Source of the DNA: JALZHR01 sp036388475
GTDB lineage: Bacteria; Acidobacteriota; Blastocatellia; Pyrinomonadales; Pyrinomonadaceae
Length of the DNA: 64,000 nucleotides
Direction of reading: 5' to 3'
Assembly (NCBI GenBank): GCA_036388475.1
Contig: DASVRT010000077.1
Span: 51,280 to 115,279, forward strand
Of the stretch, positions 44,840 to 52,994 are shown one piece after another. The stretch's first letter is position 1; every line of letters starts with the position of its first letter. The notes under the pieces are model-generated. The model saw nothing but the letters and a program-made list of their open reading frames with translations, did no database searches and was not told where the DNA came from. Made by a program: the position numbers and the translations under genes.

Positions 44840-44883
44840 AAAGGCAGAAACGCGCCAGTAATTAAGCGTTTCTGCCTTTAAGC
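44840..44883. terminator. Bidirectional terminator
   Basis: AAAGGCAGAAACGC and GCGTTTCTGCCTTT form a 14-bp stem between the convergent genes at 43617 and 44898. Confidence 0.85.
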
Positions 44884-44897
44884 CTTGGCGCGAAATC

Positions 44898-46265
44898 TCA
44901 CGCCGTAATAACTTCAACTTTCGTCTCAATCAAAGTCTTCGGAATCAAAGCAGGGAAATAAGCCATAATTTCCTCGACTTTCGGTCGCCCGCCCGCAAAA
45001 CCCGTCACCGCCGGAGGTCCGGTTAAGATTAAAGGCGCAAGCTCTTTGGTAAATCTTTCGACGTCCGCTTTGCTTTGCCCGCGCACGCCGAAGCGCAGCT
45101 GGACTTCGGGAATGTCTTTCGGCGGCTCGCCGGCGAGATGTCCGTGCGTGGCGTTGACGCCGACGAACTCGGTTAAGATGACGTCGAATTTCAAACCGAG
45201 TTTTTCGAGCCGCGCGCGCAGGATTTTATCGGCGGCTTGCGCTTTCGCGTAAGCGTCCGGGTAAGCGTAAACGAGCGTTCCGACGGCTTTCCAGCCCGCC
45301 GAATAAGCGATGGAAACTTTATAAAATTCGGTGTTCGGATTGCCTTTGATGCCGTAAACGCGAACGCGGTTTTCGCCGCCGTCTTTCAGATGAATCGAAG
45401 TGAAATCGGCGACGACATCCGGCGTGATATAAGATTTCGGGTCGCCCATTTCGTACAAAAGCTGTTCTTTTATCGAGGGGATATTGACGATGCCGCCCGT
45501 GTTTTCGTGTTTCGTGACGACGAATTCGCCGTCGGGAAACGCTTCGACAATCGGGAAGCCGACGTTTGCCAAATCGGGAATATTCTGCCAGTCGTATTGA
45601 CAGTTTCCGCCTGACGCCTGCGCGCCGCATTCGATGATGTGCCCGGCAATCGTGCCCGCCGCGATTCGGTCCCAGTCTTCAAACGTCCAGCCGAATTCGT
45701 GCATCAGCGGCGCGAGCGTCAAACCCGTATCGGTCAGGCGTCCGCCGATGACGATTTGCGCGCCTTGATTTAAAGCATCGACCAGCGGCTGCGCGCCGAG
45801 ATAAACGTTTGCCGACTGCACTTTGTCGCGAATCGAGGCGAGCGATTCGCCCGTATCCATATTCGTTATCTCGACGCCGTTTTCAAGAAATTCGTCGAGA
45901 CGCGGCAGAATGTCGTCGCCGGTGACAATGCCGATTTTGAATTTGCCGGAAAGCCCTAATTCCTCGGCGACTCCGCGCACGGCTTCGGCACAGCCCGGAA
46001 CATTGACGCCGCCCGCGTTTGCCGTAACTTTAATATTTTTTTCGACGCAGTCGGGCAAAATCTCGCGCATCAGGCTGATAAAATCGCGCGCGTAACCGGC
46101 TTTCGGGTCGCGCTGTTTCTGCTTCTGCACGATGCTCATCGTGACTTCCGCCAGATAATCGAGCATCAGATAATCAATCTCGCCGCCGCGCACCTGCTCG
46201 ACCGGCGCGGTCAGCAAATCGCCCCAAAAGCCCTGCCCGCTGGCAACTCTTACTTTTTCTTTCAT
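44898..46265 (-). CDS. DUF1446/AtuA-family protein
   Basis: A 455-residue protein of the acyclic terpene utilisation (AtuA) family, without the C-terminal AtuA-C domain. Typical segments: VRVASGQGFWGDLLTAPVEQV near the N-terminus, ANAGGVNVPGCAEA, IGGRLTDTGLTLAPL, and FVGVNATHGHLAG near the C-terminus. Family members occur beside acyl-CoA carboxylases and enoyl-CoA hydratases in terpene or branched-acid breakdown; the enzymatic role is not established. The missing domain is encoded separately at 42650-42994. Confidence 0.88.
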   Translation of the reverse strand: MKEKVRVASGQGFWGDLLTAPVEQVRGGEIDYLMLDYLAEVTMSIVQKQKQRDPKAGYARDFISLMREILPDCVEKNIKVTANAGGVNVPGCAEAVRGVAEELGLSGKFKIGIVTGDDILPRLDEFLENGVEITNMDTGESLASIRDKVQSANVYLGAQPLVDALNQGAQIVIGGRLTDTGLTLAPLMHEFGWTFEDWDRIAAGTIAGHIIECGAQASGGNCQYDWQNIPDLANVGFPIVEAFPDGEFVVTKHENTGGIVNIPSIKEQLLYEMGDPKSYITPDVVADFTSIHLKDGGENRVRVYGIKGNPNTEFYKVSIAYSAGWKAVGTLVYAYPDAYAKAQAADKILRARLEKLGLKFDVILTEFVGVNATHGHLAGEPPKDIPEVQLRFGVRGQSKADVERFTKELAPLILTGPPAVTGFAGGRPKVEEIMAYFPALIPKTLIETKVEVITA

Positions 46266-46390
46266 TTATTTGTTGATAAAAAAGATTTCTTTTCTATGAG
46301 GGAATTATAATACGAGGCGGTCGCAAATCGTCAAAGATGCCTTTGCTGATTTGTCACCGCCCCAAAGGTTGCCGTTCTGAAAATCAGAAA

Positions 46391-46690
46391 TTAGTAAACG
46401 ATTTTTTTCGTTCGGCTGACGACTTTTCTGCCGCCTCTGTAAGTCGTTTTGCCCGTCCATTTCGTGCCGACCCAGACTTTTTTGCTGACGTATTTCGTGC
46501 CGTTCCAGGTTTTGCGAACGACGTATTTGCCGCCGCGTCCAATGGTTCTAATCGCGCCGACTCTTTTCTTGCGCACGACCGTCACCTGCGCGTCGGCTGA
46601 AAACGGGTTATGCGAAGAAGTCAGCTCGCCTACAAAAGCGATTGATAAAATCATTGCCAGTGCAAATATCAAAGACGTAATTTTTTTCAT
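46391..46690 (-). CDS. Small basic secreted protein
   Basis: A 99-residue protein with signal peptide (ITSLIFALAMILSIAFVGE) and a Lys/Thr/Trp-rich mature part of repeated short motifs (RKTWNGTKYVSKK, KKVWVGTKWTGKT, RGGRKVVSRTK). A strong AAGGAG precedes the ATG. No cysteine, no known family. The repeat units suggest cell-surface or polyanion binding, which is inference. Confidence 0.75.
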   Translation of the reverse strand: MKKITSLIFALAMILSIAFVGELTSSHNPFSADAQVTVVRKKRVGAIRTIGRGGKYVVRKTWNGTKYVSKKVWVGTKWTGKTTYRGGRKVVSRTKKIVY

Positions 46691-46801
46691 CTCGAATCTC
46701 CTTGTTGTATTTATTAAAAACTAATTCCGCCGGTTTGTGTAAAAATATAATACACTTTTCGGCGTTTGAACCTGTTGAGTGCAAACCTTATTCCACAGAA
46801 A

Positions 46802-47206
46802 TTAATTTTTATTTTTGACGTTTTCGCGCAGGAATTTCACGATGTCTTCGGTCGAAGTGCCGGGCAGAAAGACTTCGGAAATTCCTTTCGCTTTCAGCTC
46901 GGAAATATCTTCCTGCGGCACGATGCCGCCGACCAGCACCAGTGTATCGTCCATTCCGTTTTCGCGCAGAAGATTGACGATGCGCGGGCACAGCGTGTTG
47001 TGCGCGCCCGACAGAATCGAGATGCCGACCGCATCGACGTCTTCCTGCAAAGCGGCTGACGCAATCATTTCCGGCGTCTGCCGCAAGCCCGTGTAAATAA
47101 CTTCCATTCCGGCATCGCGCAGGGCGCGCGCAATTACTTTCGCGCCGCGGTCGTGCCCGTCCAGCCCGGGCTTTGCCACGAGAACTCGTATTTTTCTTTC
47201 GTTCAT
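46802..47206 (-). CDS. B12-binding subunit of acyl-CoA mutase
   Basis: The C-terminal cobalamin-binding domain encoded separately. DGHDRGAKV provides the DxHxxG base-off cobalamin-binding motif, with SILSGAHN and GGIVPQED completing the fold. It should pair with the catalytic subunit at 50102-51781. Some isobutyryl-CoA mutases and archaeal-type methylmalonyl-CoA mutases share this split design. A TAAGAT box ends 6 nt before the ATG, so it is likely leaderless and transcribed apart from the catalytic gene. Confidence 0.93.
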   Translation of the reverse strand: MNERKIRVLVAKPGLDGHDRGAKVIARALRDAGMEVIYTGLRQTPEMIASAALQEDVDAVGISILSGAHNTLCPRIVNLLRENGMDDTLVLVGGIVPQEDISELKAKGISEVFLPGTSTEDIVKFLRENVKNKN

Positions 47207-47347
47207 AAGTTTATCTTAATCGCAACTTCTTAAAGTTTTCAATTCAAAAAATGCTTTCAAAATAAAATCTTTTTCTGCTATCTTAATAAATGCGAGCCGT
47301 TTCCCGCTCGAACCGCTTACCTTCAAACTCCAAAACAAACTTCAAAA

Positions 47348-47584
47348 ATGCCTGAAATATTTTCTATATTATTTGCCGCGCTGATTCTCGTTGCCTGTTT
47401 CAAATTATTTTTCGATGATTTGGAAGACTTGTGGGCGAGCGTCAAACATTTCTGCTGGTGGTTTACCTTCGAAATGATTTTTGAATTGTCGCCGGAAGCC
47501 AATCAAACAGGCTTGAGATTTTTCTTCTGGCTCGCGCTCGGCGCGCTCGGCGGCTTTCTGCTTTATCACAACCTTTCAAAATAG
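47348..47584 (+). CDS. Small membrane protein, unknown (78 aa)
   Basis: Two hydrophobic helices (IFSILFAALILVACFKLFF and FFFWLALGALGGFLLYHN) flank a Trp-rich, acidic middle. The stop is 2 bp from the stop of the convergent gene. No family recognised. Confidence 0.6.
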   Translation: MPEIFSILFAALILVACFKLFFDDLEDLWASVKHFCWWFTFEMIFELSPEANQTGLRFFFWLALGALGGFLLYHNLSK

Positions 47585-47586
47585 CT

Positions 47587-48312
47587 TTACCGGATAAATT
47601 TTCCAAACAAGCCGTCGCGCCGCACGAACGGTTTTAATTCCGACCACGAATAGAAAAATCTGCCTTCCGGCTGAAGCGCCAGCGCGACGTGCGGAAAGCG
47701 GTAATCGTAGATAAACGTCACGCCTTTGTCGCTGACGGTAAATTCGTTTAAATCTTTGATTGTAAAATCGGCTTTTCGAAAATATTCCGAAGCGTCGAAA
47801 TCAGCCGCGTCCGGGTCTTTTTTGTATTCTTCGGTCGCGTTTTTCATTTCCGCCTGCCGCGCTTTTTTTAGTTTCGCCGCCAGCCCGCCGAGATTCGTAA
47901 AAACGTCCTGCGGTCGAGCGAGCGCGCCGGTTTTCAAATTAACCACAATCGTTTTTTGAAAAACGGAAGGATACGCGCCCGCGCCGCTCAGGAAAATCGT
48001 TACGTCCAAAATCCCGTTTTTGTTGTAATTGACTTCGTAGCTCGCTTCTTCGAGCCACTGGATTTCACCGAGTTCTTCGCGAATATTCAGCTTTGAAACT
48101 TTTTCAAAGCTGATTGCGGTTTCGACCTTTTTATTCAAAGCCGGACTCAAGCCTTTCACGTGCGGGCGAATAACGGTAAAGCTTTTTTTGAAATCGACCA
48201 CTGGTTTCGGACGCCGGTAGACGGTTTTTTTCGGCGTGATGACGACCGCCTGCGAAAATGCGGCGGGCGCGAAAATTAAAAGCAAAATAAAGATAAACAG
48301 ATTTCTTTTCAT
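47587..48312 (-). CDS. Secreted DUF3298/RsiV-like protein, paralogue 2
   Basis: A signal peptide (IFILLLIFAPAAFSQ) is followed by a domain with text reminiscent of RsiV/DUF3298 proteins: NLKTGALARPQDVFTN, VSDKGVTFIYDYRFPHVA and SWSELKPFVRRDGLFGKFI. It is the paralogue of the neighbour at 48318 with the same C-terminal motif; both follow 5 bp apart and are probably translated together. The function is unknown; the lack of a membrane helix other than the signal argues against an anti-sigma factor. Confidence 0.75.
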   Translation of the reverse strand: MKRNLFIFILLLIFAPAAFSQAVVITPKKTVYRRPKPVVDFKKSFTVIRPHVKGLSPALNKKVETAISFEKVSKLNIREELGEIQWLEEASYEVNYNKNGILDVTIFLSGAGAYPSVFQKTIVVNLKTGALARPQDVFTNLGGLAAKLKKARQAEMKNATEEYKKDPDAADFDASEYFRKADFTIKDLNEFTVSDKGVTFIYDYRFPHVALALQPEGRFFYSWSELKPFVRRDGLFGKFIR

Positions 48313-48317
48313 ATTTT

Positions 48318-49061
48318 TTATTTGATAAATTTTCCGAACAGACCGTCGCGCCTGACGAACGGCTTTAACTGCGCGTAGCTCAGGAAAAATCTGCCCGTCG
48401 GCTCGTAGTTTCTGACAATATGCGCAAACTCGTATTTGTAAACGAAAGTAATTCCTTTATCGCTCAATTCAAACTCGTTCAGATACAACGGCGTAAAAGT
48501 GTTTCCTTCAAACTGCGTCAGAATTTGTTCGCTGTCGCCGTCGCCTAAATCTTTTTTGACTTCGCGGACGGCTTCGGCAATTTCCGCCCGCAAAGACTGG
48601 TCGAGCTTTGCCGCCAATTGTTTCAGCTTCGCTCTGATAAAAACGTCTTCCGGTTTGATTATCTCGCCCGTGTTCAGATTAACGGCGACCGCCCGGTCGT
48701 AATGCGATTCATACGCCGCCGAAACGTCGATGGAAAATCTCAAAATCAAAATGCCGTTTTTGTTGTAGACGAGACGATAAGAAGCCTTATCGAGCAACTG
48801 GTATTCTTCGTCCAAACCGTTCGTAAAAAGAGAATTAAACGTTTTTTCGTATCTCAGATTACGCTCGATTTTTTGTTTCAGACGGCGATTGACGCCGGAG
48901 ATTTTCGGGTGAGTGATTGTGTATTTCTTTTTATAATCGACCTCGGCGTTGCTGCGCCGGTAGACGACTTTGCGCGGCGAGATTTTCACGCTTCCGGTTT
49001 GGCTGAACGCCTGCGCGGCAAAAAGAAAAATTAACGAAAAAGCAAAAATTTTAGTTTTCAT
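48318..49061 (-). CDS. Secreted DUF3298/RsiV-like protein, paralogue 1
   Basis: A signal peptide (SLIFLFAAQAFSQ) precedes a mature domain parallel to the next gene: VVYRRSNAEVDYKKKYTI, AVNLNTGEIIKPEDVF, LSDKGITFVYKYEFAHIV, YAQLKPFVRRDGLFGKFIK. Similarity to the neighbour at about the level of a tandem duplication. Its start overlaps the stop of the sterol-desaturase gene by 11 bp. Confidence 0.75.
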   Translation of the reverse strand: MKTKIFAFSLIFLFAAQAFSQTGSVKISPRKVVYRRSNAEVDYKKKYTITHPKISGVNRRLKQKIERNLRYEKTFNSLFTNGLDEEYQLLDKASYRLVYNKNGILILRFSIDVSAAYESHYDRAVAVNLNTGEIIKPEDVFIRAKLKQLAAKLDQSLRAEIAEAVREVKKDLGDGDSEQILTQFEGNTFTPLYLNEFELSDKGITFVYKYEFAHIVRNYEPTGRFFLSYAQLKPFVRRDGLFGKFIK

Positions 49062-49881
49062 AGTCTCTCAAATCCATATTTGGAGACCCGAAAACGCACC
49101 TGATTTTGCCTAAAATCGTTTTTTGTTTTTTTATCGCTTCAAGCATCTCGAACCAGCCGTGCGTGTTTATCCAGAGCCAGTTGTGGCTGTGAATCGGTTT
49201 GATAATACCGTAGCGCGGCGTTTCGTCTTCTTTCACGAAACTTCCGAAAAGCCTGTCCCAGACGATAAAAATTCCGCCGTAATTTTTGTCCAGATAAGCG
49301 TTGTTGACGCCGTGATGAACGCGATGATGCGAAGGCGTGTTTAAAAAATATTCGAGAAAACCTAAGTTTTTAATCAGCTTGGTGTGAATCCAGAATTGAT
49401 AAATCAGATTCAGCCCGTGCATCAGAACGAACGACCAGAGCGGAAAGCCCAGAAAAGCAATCGGCACGTAGAAAACCCAATGCGCGATGCCGGAAAACCA
49501 GCTCTGCCGCACGGCGACGCTCAGATTGTATTGATTCGACGAATGATGAACGACGTGAAAATTCCAGAAAAACCGCATCTCGTGGCTGATGCGATGAAAC
49601 CAGTAATAAGCGAAATCATCGACAAAAAGCAAAATCGTCCAAGCCCACCACGTATTCATAGGCATCCGATACGGCGCGAGATTCTCGTAAATCGCGTCGT
49701 AGAAAAACGCCTGTATCAAACCGAAAACCGCGCCGAAAGCGACGCTGCCGAAACCGAGCGCGATATTCGTCCACGCGTCTTTGCGGTCGTATTCTTCCTG
49801 CGCGTGGCGCACGGCAATATACGCTTCAACCGCGATAAGCAGCGCAAAAATCGGTATGGCAATGACGGTCGGTTTAAACAT
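49051..49881 (-). CDS. Sterol desaturase/fatty-acid hydroxylase family protein
   Basis: An integral membrane di-iron enzyme with the histidine clusters HRISHEMRFFWNFHVVHHSS and HRVHHGVNN, and several membrane helices (TVIAIPIFALLIAVEAYI, WAWTILLFVDDFAYYW). Members hydroxylate or desaturate sterols, alkylglycerols or fatty acids; the substrate here is unknown. It overlaps the following secreted protein gene by 11 bp and lies 8 bp after the small membrane gene, so it is part of a minus-strand operon led by the mutase. Confidence 0.9.
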   Translation of the reverse strand: MFKPTVIAIPIFALLIAVEAYIAVRHAQEEYDRKDAWTNIALGFGSVAFGAVFGLIQAFFYDAIYENLAPYRMPMNTWWAWTILLFVDDFAYYWFHRISHEMRFFWNFHVVHHSSNQYNLSVAVRQSWFSGIAHWVFYVPIAFLGFPLWSFVLMHGLNLIYQFWIHTKLIKNLGFLEYFLNTPSHHRVHHGVNNAYLDKNYGGIFIVWDRLFGSFVKEDETPRYGIIKPIHSHNWLWINTHGWFEMLEAIKKQKTILGKIRCVFGSPNMDLRDYEN

Positions 49882-49889
49882 CTAACACA

Positions 49890-50093
49890 TTAGAAAAAGA
49901 AAGAGGCGATTCCGATGCCTGTAAAAAGCAAACCGATAAATAAAACAGGGAAACGAAAAGACCATAAATCGTAATCGTTTCCCACTATCCGGTTTTGCCA
50001 AAACTGAAAAACTTTACCTAAAGGTTTGTTCAAAACAAATAACGACAAACCGACAAATATAAAAATAAATGATTTGGTAAGGTTTTTGTCCAT
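49890..50093 (-). CDS. Small two-helix membrane protein (67 aa)
   Basis: Two membrane helices (SFIFIFVGLSLFVLNKPLG and FPVLFIGLLFTGIGIASFFF). It is located 8 bp from both neighbours in the minus-strand operon, which supports it being real. No family recognised. Confidence 0.65.
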   Translation of the reverse strand: MDKNLTKSFIFIFVGLSLFVLNKPLGKVFQFWQNRIVGNDYDLWSFRFPVLFIGLLFTGIGIASFFF

Positions 50094-50101
50094 AAGAACA
50101 A

Positions 50102-51781
50102 TTAAAAAGCCGGTTCTTCGTAAACGCCGTAAACGTCGCGCAAGGCAGAACAGATTTCTTCGACCGTCGCGTAAGCCTTGACGGCTTCAATCGTCGCGGG
50201 CATCGTGTTTTCGTTCGCTTGCGCGGCTTTTTTCAGTTTGTCCAGAGCGTTTTCGACCGCGCCGTTGTCGCGCGTCGATTTTGTCTGCGCGAGACGATTT
50301 AGCTGCAAATCGCGCACCGATTCGTCGATTTGCAGAATGTCGATTTTGGAAAACTCGTCAGCCATCGAATATTTGTTGACGCCGACGATTGTTTGTTCTT
50401 TGCGTTCGACGGCTTTTTGATATTGATACGCCGATTCCTGAATCTCGCGCTGCGGAAATCCGGCTTCGATGGCTTCGACCATCCCGCCGAAACCGTCGAT
50501 TTTGTCGAAATAATCGAAACAGCCCTGTTCCATTTTATCGGTCAGAGATTCGAGATAATAACTGCCGCCGAGCGGGTCGACCGTGTTCACGACGCCGGTT
50601 TCTTCGGCGATGATTTGCTGCGTTCGCAGAGCAATCAAAGCCGCCTGGTCGGTCGGCAAAGCTAAGGCTTCGTCGTAAGAATCCGTGTGCAGCGAGTTTG
50701 TGCCGCCGAGCACCGCCGCGAGCGCTTGAATCGCCACGCGCGCGATATTGTTCAAAGGCTGCTGGACGGTCAGCGAAACGCCCGCCGTCTGCGTGTGAAA
50801 ACGCATCTGAAGCGAGCGCGGATTTTTCGCGCCGAAGCGTTCGCGCATCGTTTTCGCCCAGACTTTTCGCGCCGCGCGATATTTGGCGATTTCCTCGAAA
50901 AAGTCGTTGTGCGCGTTAAAGAAAAACGAAAGACGCGGCACGAATTCGTCAACGTTCAATCCGCGCTCGATGCCGTATTGGACGTATTCCACGCCGTCGC
51001 GCAAGGTGAAGGCGAGTTCCTGCAAAGCGGTCGCGCCCGCCTCGCGGATGTGATAGCCGGAAATGGAAATCGGGTTGTATTTCGGCACGAATTTCGTGCA
51101 GTATTCAAACGTGTCGATGACCAGCTTCATCGCCGGTTTAATCGGGTAAATCCATTCTTTCTGCGCGATGTATTCCTTCAGAATATCGTTCTGCAAAGTG
51201 CCGGAAATCTTCGTGAAATCCGCGCCCTGTTTTTCCGCGACGACCAGATACATCGCCAGAAAAACGGAAGCCGGCGCGTTGATTGTCTGCGAAACGGTCA
51301 CGTCTTCGAGCGGTATTCCGTCAAATAAAACCTCAAAATCCGCGAGCGAGGAAATCGCCACGCCGCATTTGCCGACTTCGCCTTCGGACAAGGGCGAATC
51401 CGCGTCCAAGCCCATCAGCGCGGGCAAATCGTAGGCGACGCTCAAGCCGGTCTGTCCTTGCGACATCAGATATTTAAATCGTCGGTTCGTGTCTTCGGGC
51501 GAGGAAAATCCGGCAAACTGGCGCATCGTCCAGAGCCTGCCGCGATAGCCGGTCGGGTGAATCCCGCGCGTGTACGGAAACTCGCCGGGAAAACCGATTT
51601 CCTCTTGCGGAATGTTTTCCGTGTCGGCTGCCGTGTAAAGGCGTTCGACCGGCTCAAGTGAAACGCCTTCAAATTTGGCTTTTCTTTCCGGCGTTTTATC
51701 CGTAACTTTTTTTAAAGATTCGTTTTCCCAACGCTCGACGGCGGCTTGCGCGGGCGTTAATGCTTCTTTGACTTCCGACAT
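50102..51781 (-). CDS. B12-dependent acyl-CoA mutase catalytic subunit (isobutyryl-CoA mutase-like)
   Basis: The (beta/alpha)8 barrel of a cobalamin-dependent acyl-CoA mutase without the B12 domain. The catalytic SGYHIREAGA (Y243, H244) and the substrate loop TMRQFAGFSS are present. At the two positions that set substrate choice in this superfamily, the residues are Phe89 (Tyr89 in methylmalonyl-CoA mutase) and Gln207 (Arg207 in the latter, in EYIAQKEWIYP). Phe/Gln is the isobutyryl-CoA mutase pair; Ala116 replaces the Asp117 of 2-hydroxyisobutyryl-CoA mutase. The usual label methylmalonyl-CoA mutase may be wrong. The partner subunit lies at 46802. Confidence 0.9.
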   Translation of the reverse strand: MSEVKEALTPAQAAVERWENESLKKVTDKTPERKAKFEGVSLEPVERLYTAADTENIPQEEIGFPGEFPYTRGIHPTGYRGRLWTMRQFAGFSSPEDTNRRFKYLMSQGQTGLSVAYDLPALMGLDADSPLSEGEVGKCGVAISSLADFEVLFDGIPLEDVTVSQTINAPASVFLAMYLVVAEKQGADFTKISGTLQNDILKEYIAQKEWIYPIKPAMKLVIDTFEYCTKFVPKYNPISISGYHIREAGATALQELAFTLRDGVEYVQYGIERGLNVDEFVPRLSFFFNAHNDFFEEIAKYRAARKVWAKTMRERFGAKNPRSLQMRFHTQTAGVSLTVQQPLNNIARVAIQALAAVLGGTNSLHTDSYDEALALPTDQAALIALRTQQIIAEETGVVNTVDPLGGSYYLESLTDKMEQGCFDYFDKIDGFGGMVEAIEAGFPQREIQESAYQYQKAVERKEQTIVGVNKYSMADEFSKIDILQIDESVRDLQLNRLAQTKSTRDNGAVENALDKLKKAAQANENTMPATIEAVKAYATVEEICSALRDVYGVYEEPAF

Positions 51782-51878
51782 AATAATTACCTTGCTTAAA
51801 TGAATATAAAATCTGCTTTGATATTAGTTTAAGGCTGGCGGAATCGTAAAGCAAGAGACAAAACGCCTGTCGAAAGCG

Positions 51879-52060
51879 GATTCACACGCGTTGAACGAAG
51901 ATTCACAGCCGTTGACCGAACATTCACAACTGTTGACTGAACATTCACAAGCGACAGATGAAGATTTACAGGTGATAGATGAACATTCACAGCTAACAGA
52001 TGAAGATTCACAGTCCACAGATGCAGATTCACAACTGACAGATGCAGATTCACAAGCAAA
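51879..52060. repeat. 21-nt tandem repeat, 8+ copies
   Basis: Units begin with GATTCAC or CATTCAC at 51879, 51900, 51921, 51942, 51963, 51984, 52005, 52026 and a partial at 52047. The period of 21 equals three heptamers. Both strands are open through the array, giving apparent proteins (DSQLTDADSQ and the like), which I consider artefacts. Confidence 0.9.
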
Positions 52061-52076
52061 AAGCGCCCAAAGCCGT

Positions 52077-52898
52077 CTAGTATTGAATCAAACTGCCTTC
52101 GCGCTTCGCCCGTTTAATCGCCCGCGAGAAAACCCAGAGCGAAAAGGGAAGCAGAACGACGAGAAAACTCATCAGCGCGAGAAAAGAGCTTTGCACTTCA
52201 CCGAAAGTTTTGCCCTGAATTAAAATGCCGCGAATCGCGTCCAGACCGTGCGTTGAAGGGTTGATGAAGGAAACGATTTTGCCGCCGCTTTCGCCGAGCG
52301 CGTCCTGAAGCATTTCTTTCGGGTAAAAGACGCCGGAAAAAAGCGCCGTGCCCGCGCCTAAAAGAATCGCAAACGGGTCGCCGCGTTTGAAAGCCATCGT
52401 AAAGCTCGCCGATAAAATTCCGAGACAAGCCAAAACCAGGGTCGTCAAAAGCAGAAACATCAGCGCCAGCAGAAAATTGCCTTTGTACTGCACGTTGAAA
52501 AAAATCCAGCCGAAAAACAGATACAAAAACGAGTAAAAGCTGGCTTCGACATACGCCCACGCCGAGCTTGAAACAATCACCGTCGGCACGTTGACCGGCG
52601 TCAGCAGAACGCTTTCGAGCGTGCCCTGCATCTGTTCCTGCCGGATGGCGTTGGCGAGACTGGAAAAGCCGACCAGAAAATAATTGAGCATCGCCATTCC
52701 CGTCAGCCACGCCGCCAGCGGATTCTGCCATTGCTGATATTGCGCGAGCGGAAAGCCCGCAAAAATCCGCGAAATAAAATAAAACGTCGTCGTGATGCCT
52801 AAAATCCAGACGATTTTAATTAAAAATTCGACGCGATAAGACAGCGACAGTTGTAAATCGCGGATGATAAAAGCGCGAATGCGGCGAAAAATCAGCAT
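52077..52898 (-). CDS. ABC-2 type transporter permease
   Basis: Six predicted membrane helices of the ABC-2 fold, with text FRRIRAFIIRDLQLSLSYR before the first helix, and the conserved AIRQEQMQGTLESVLLTP segment. It lacks an ATPase gene nearby, so its partner must be elsewhere. ATG at 52898 is used; a TTG directly before is an alternative. It may export a drug, polysaccharide or lipid. The repeat array lies between its end and the mutase gene. Confidence 0.88.
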   Translation of the reverse strand: MLIFRRIRAFIIRDLQLSLSYRVEFLIKIVWILGITTTFYFISRIFAGFPLAQYQQWQNPLAAWLTGMAMLNYFLVGFSSLANAIRQEQMQGTLESVLLTPVNVPTVIVSSSAWAYVEASFYSFLYLFFGWIFFNVQYKGNFLLALMFLLLTTLVLACLGILSASFTMAFKRGDPFAILLGAGTALFSGVFYPKEMLQDALGESGGKIVSFINPSTHGLDAIRGILIQGKTFGEVQSSFLALMSFLVVLLPFSLWVFSRAIKRAKREGSLIQY

Positions 52899-52994
52899 CA
52901 ATTAAACTCAGGAACCAATTTTAATTTAAAACGTATTAATAGCGCAGGACAAAGTTTGATTGCAAACAAACGCTAATCAAAATAAAATTGCCGT

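Noticed and set aside
44707..52060. CRISPR arrays
   Set aside because: The 20-nt and 21-nt arrays have no spacers and no cas genes are present.
51829..52223. Proteins encoded on either strand of the 21-nt array
   Set aside because: A period divisible by three keeps frames open in a tandem repeat; the products are pure repeat text and one runs into the permease gene in antisense.
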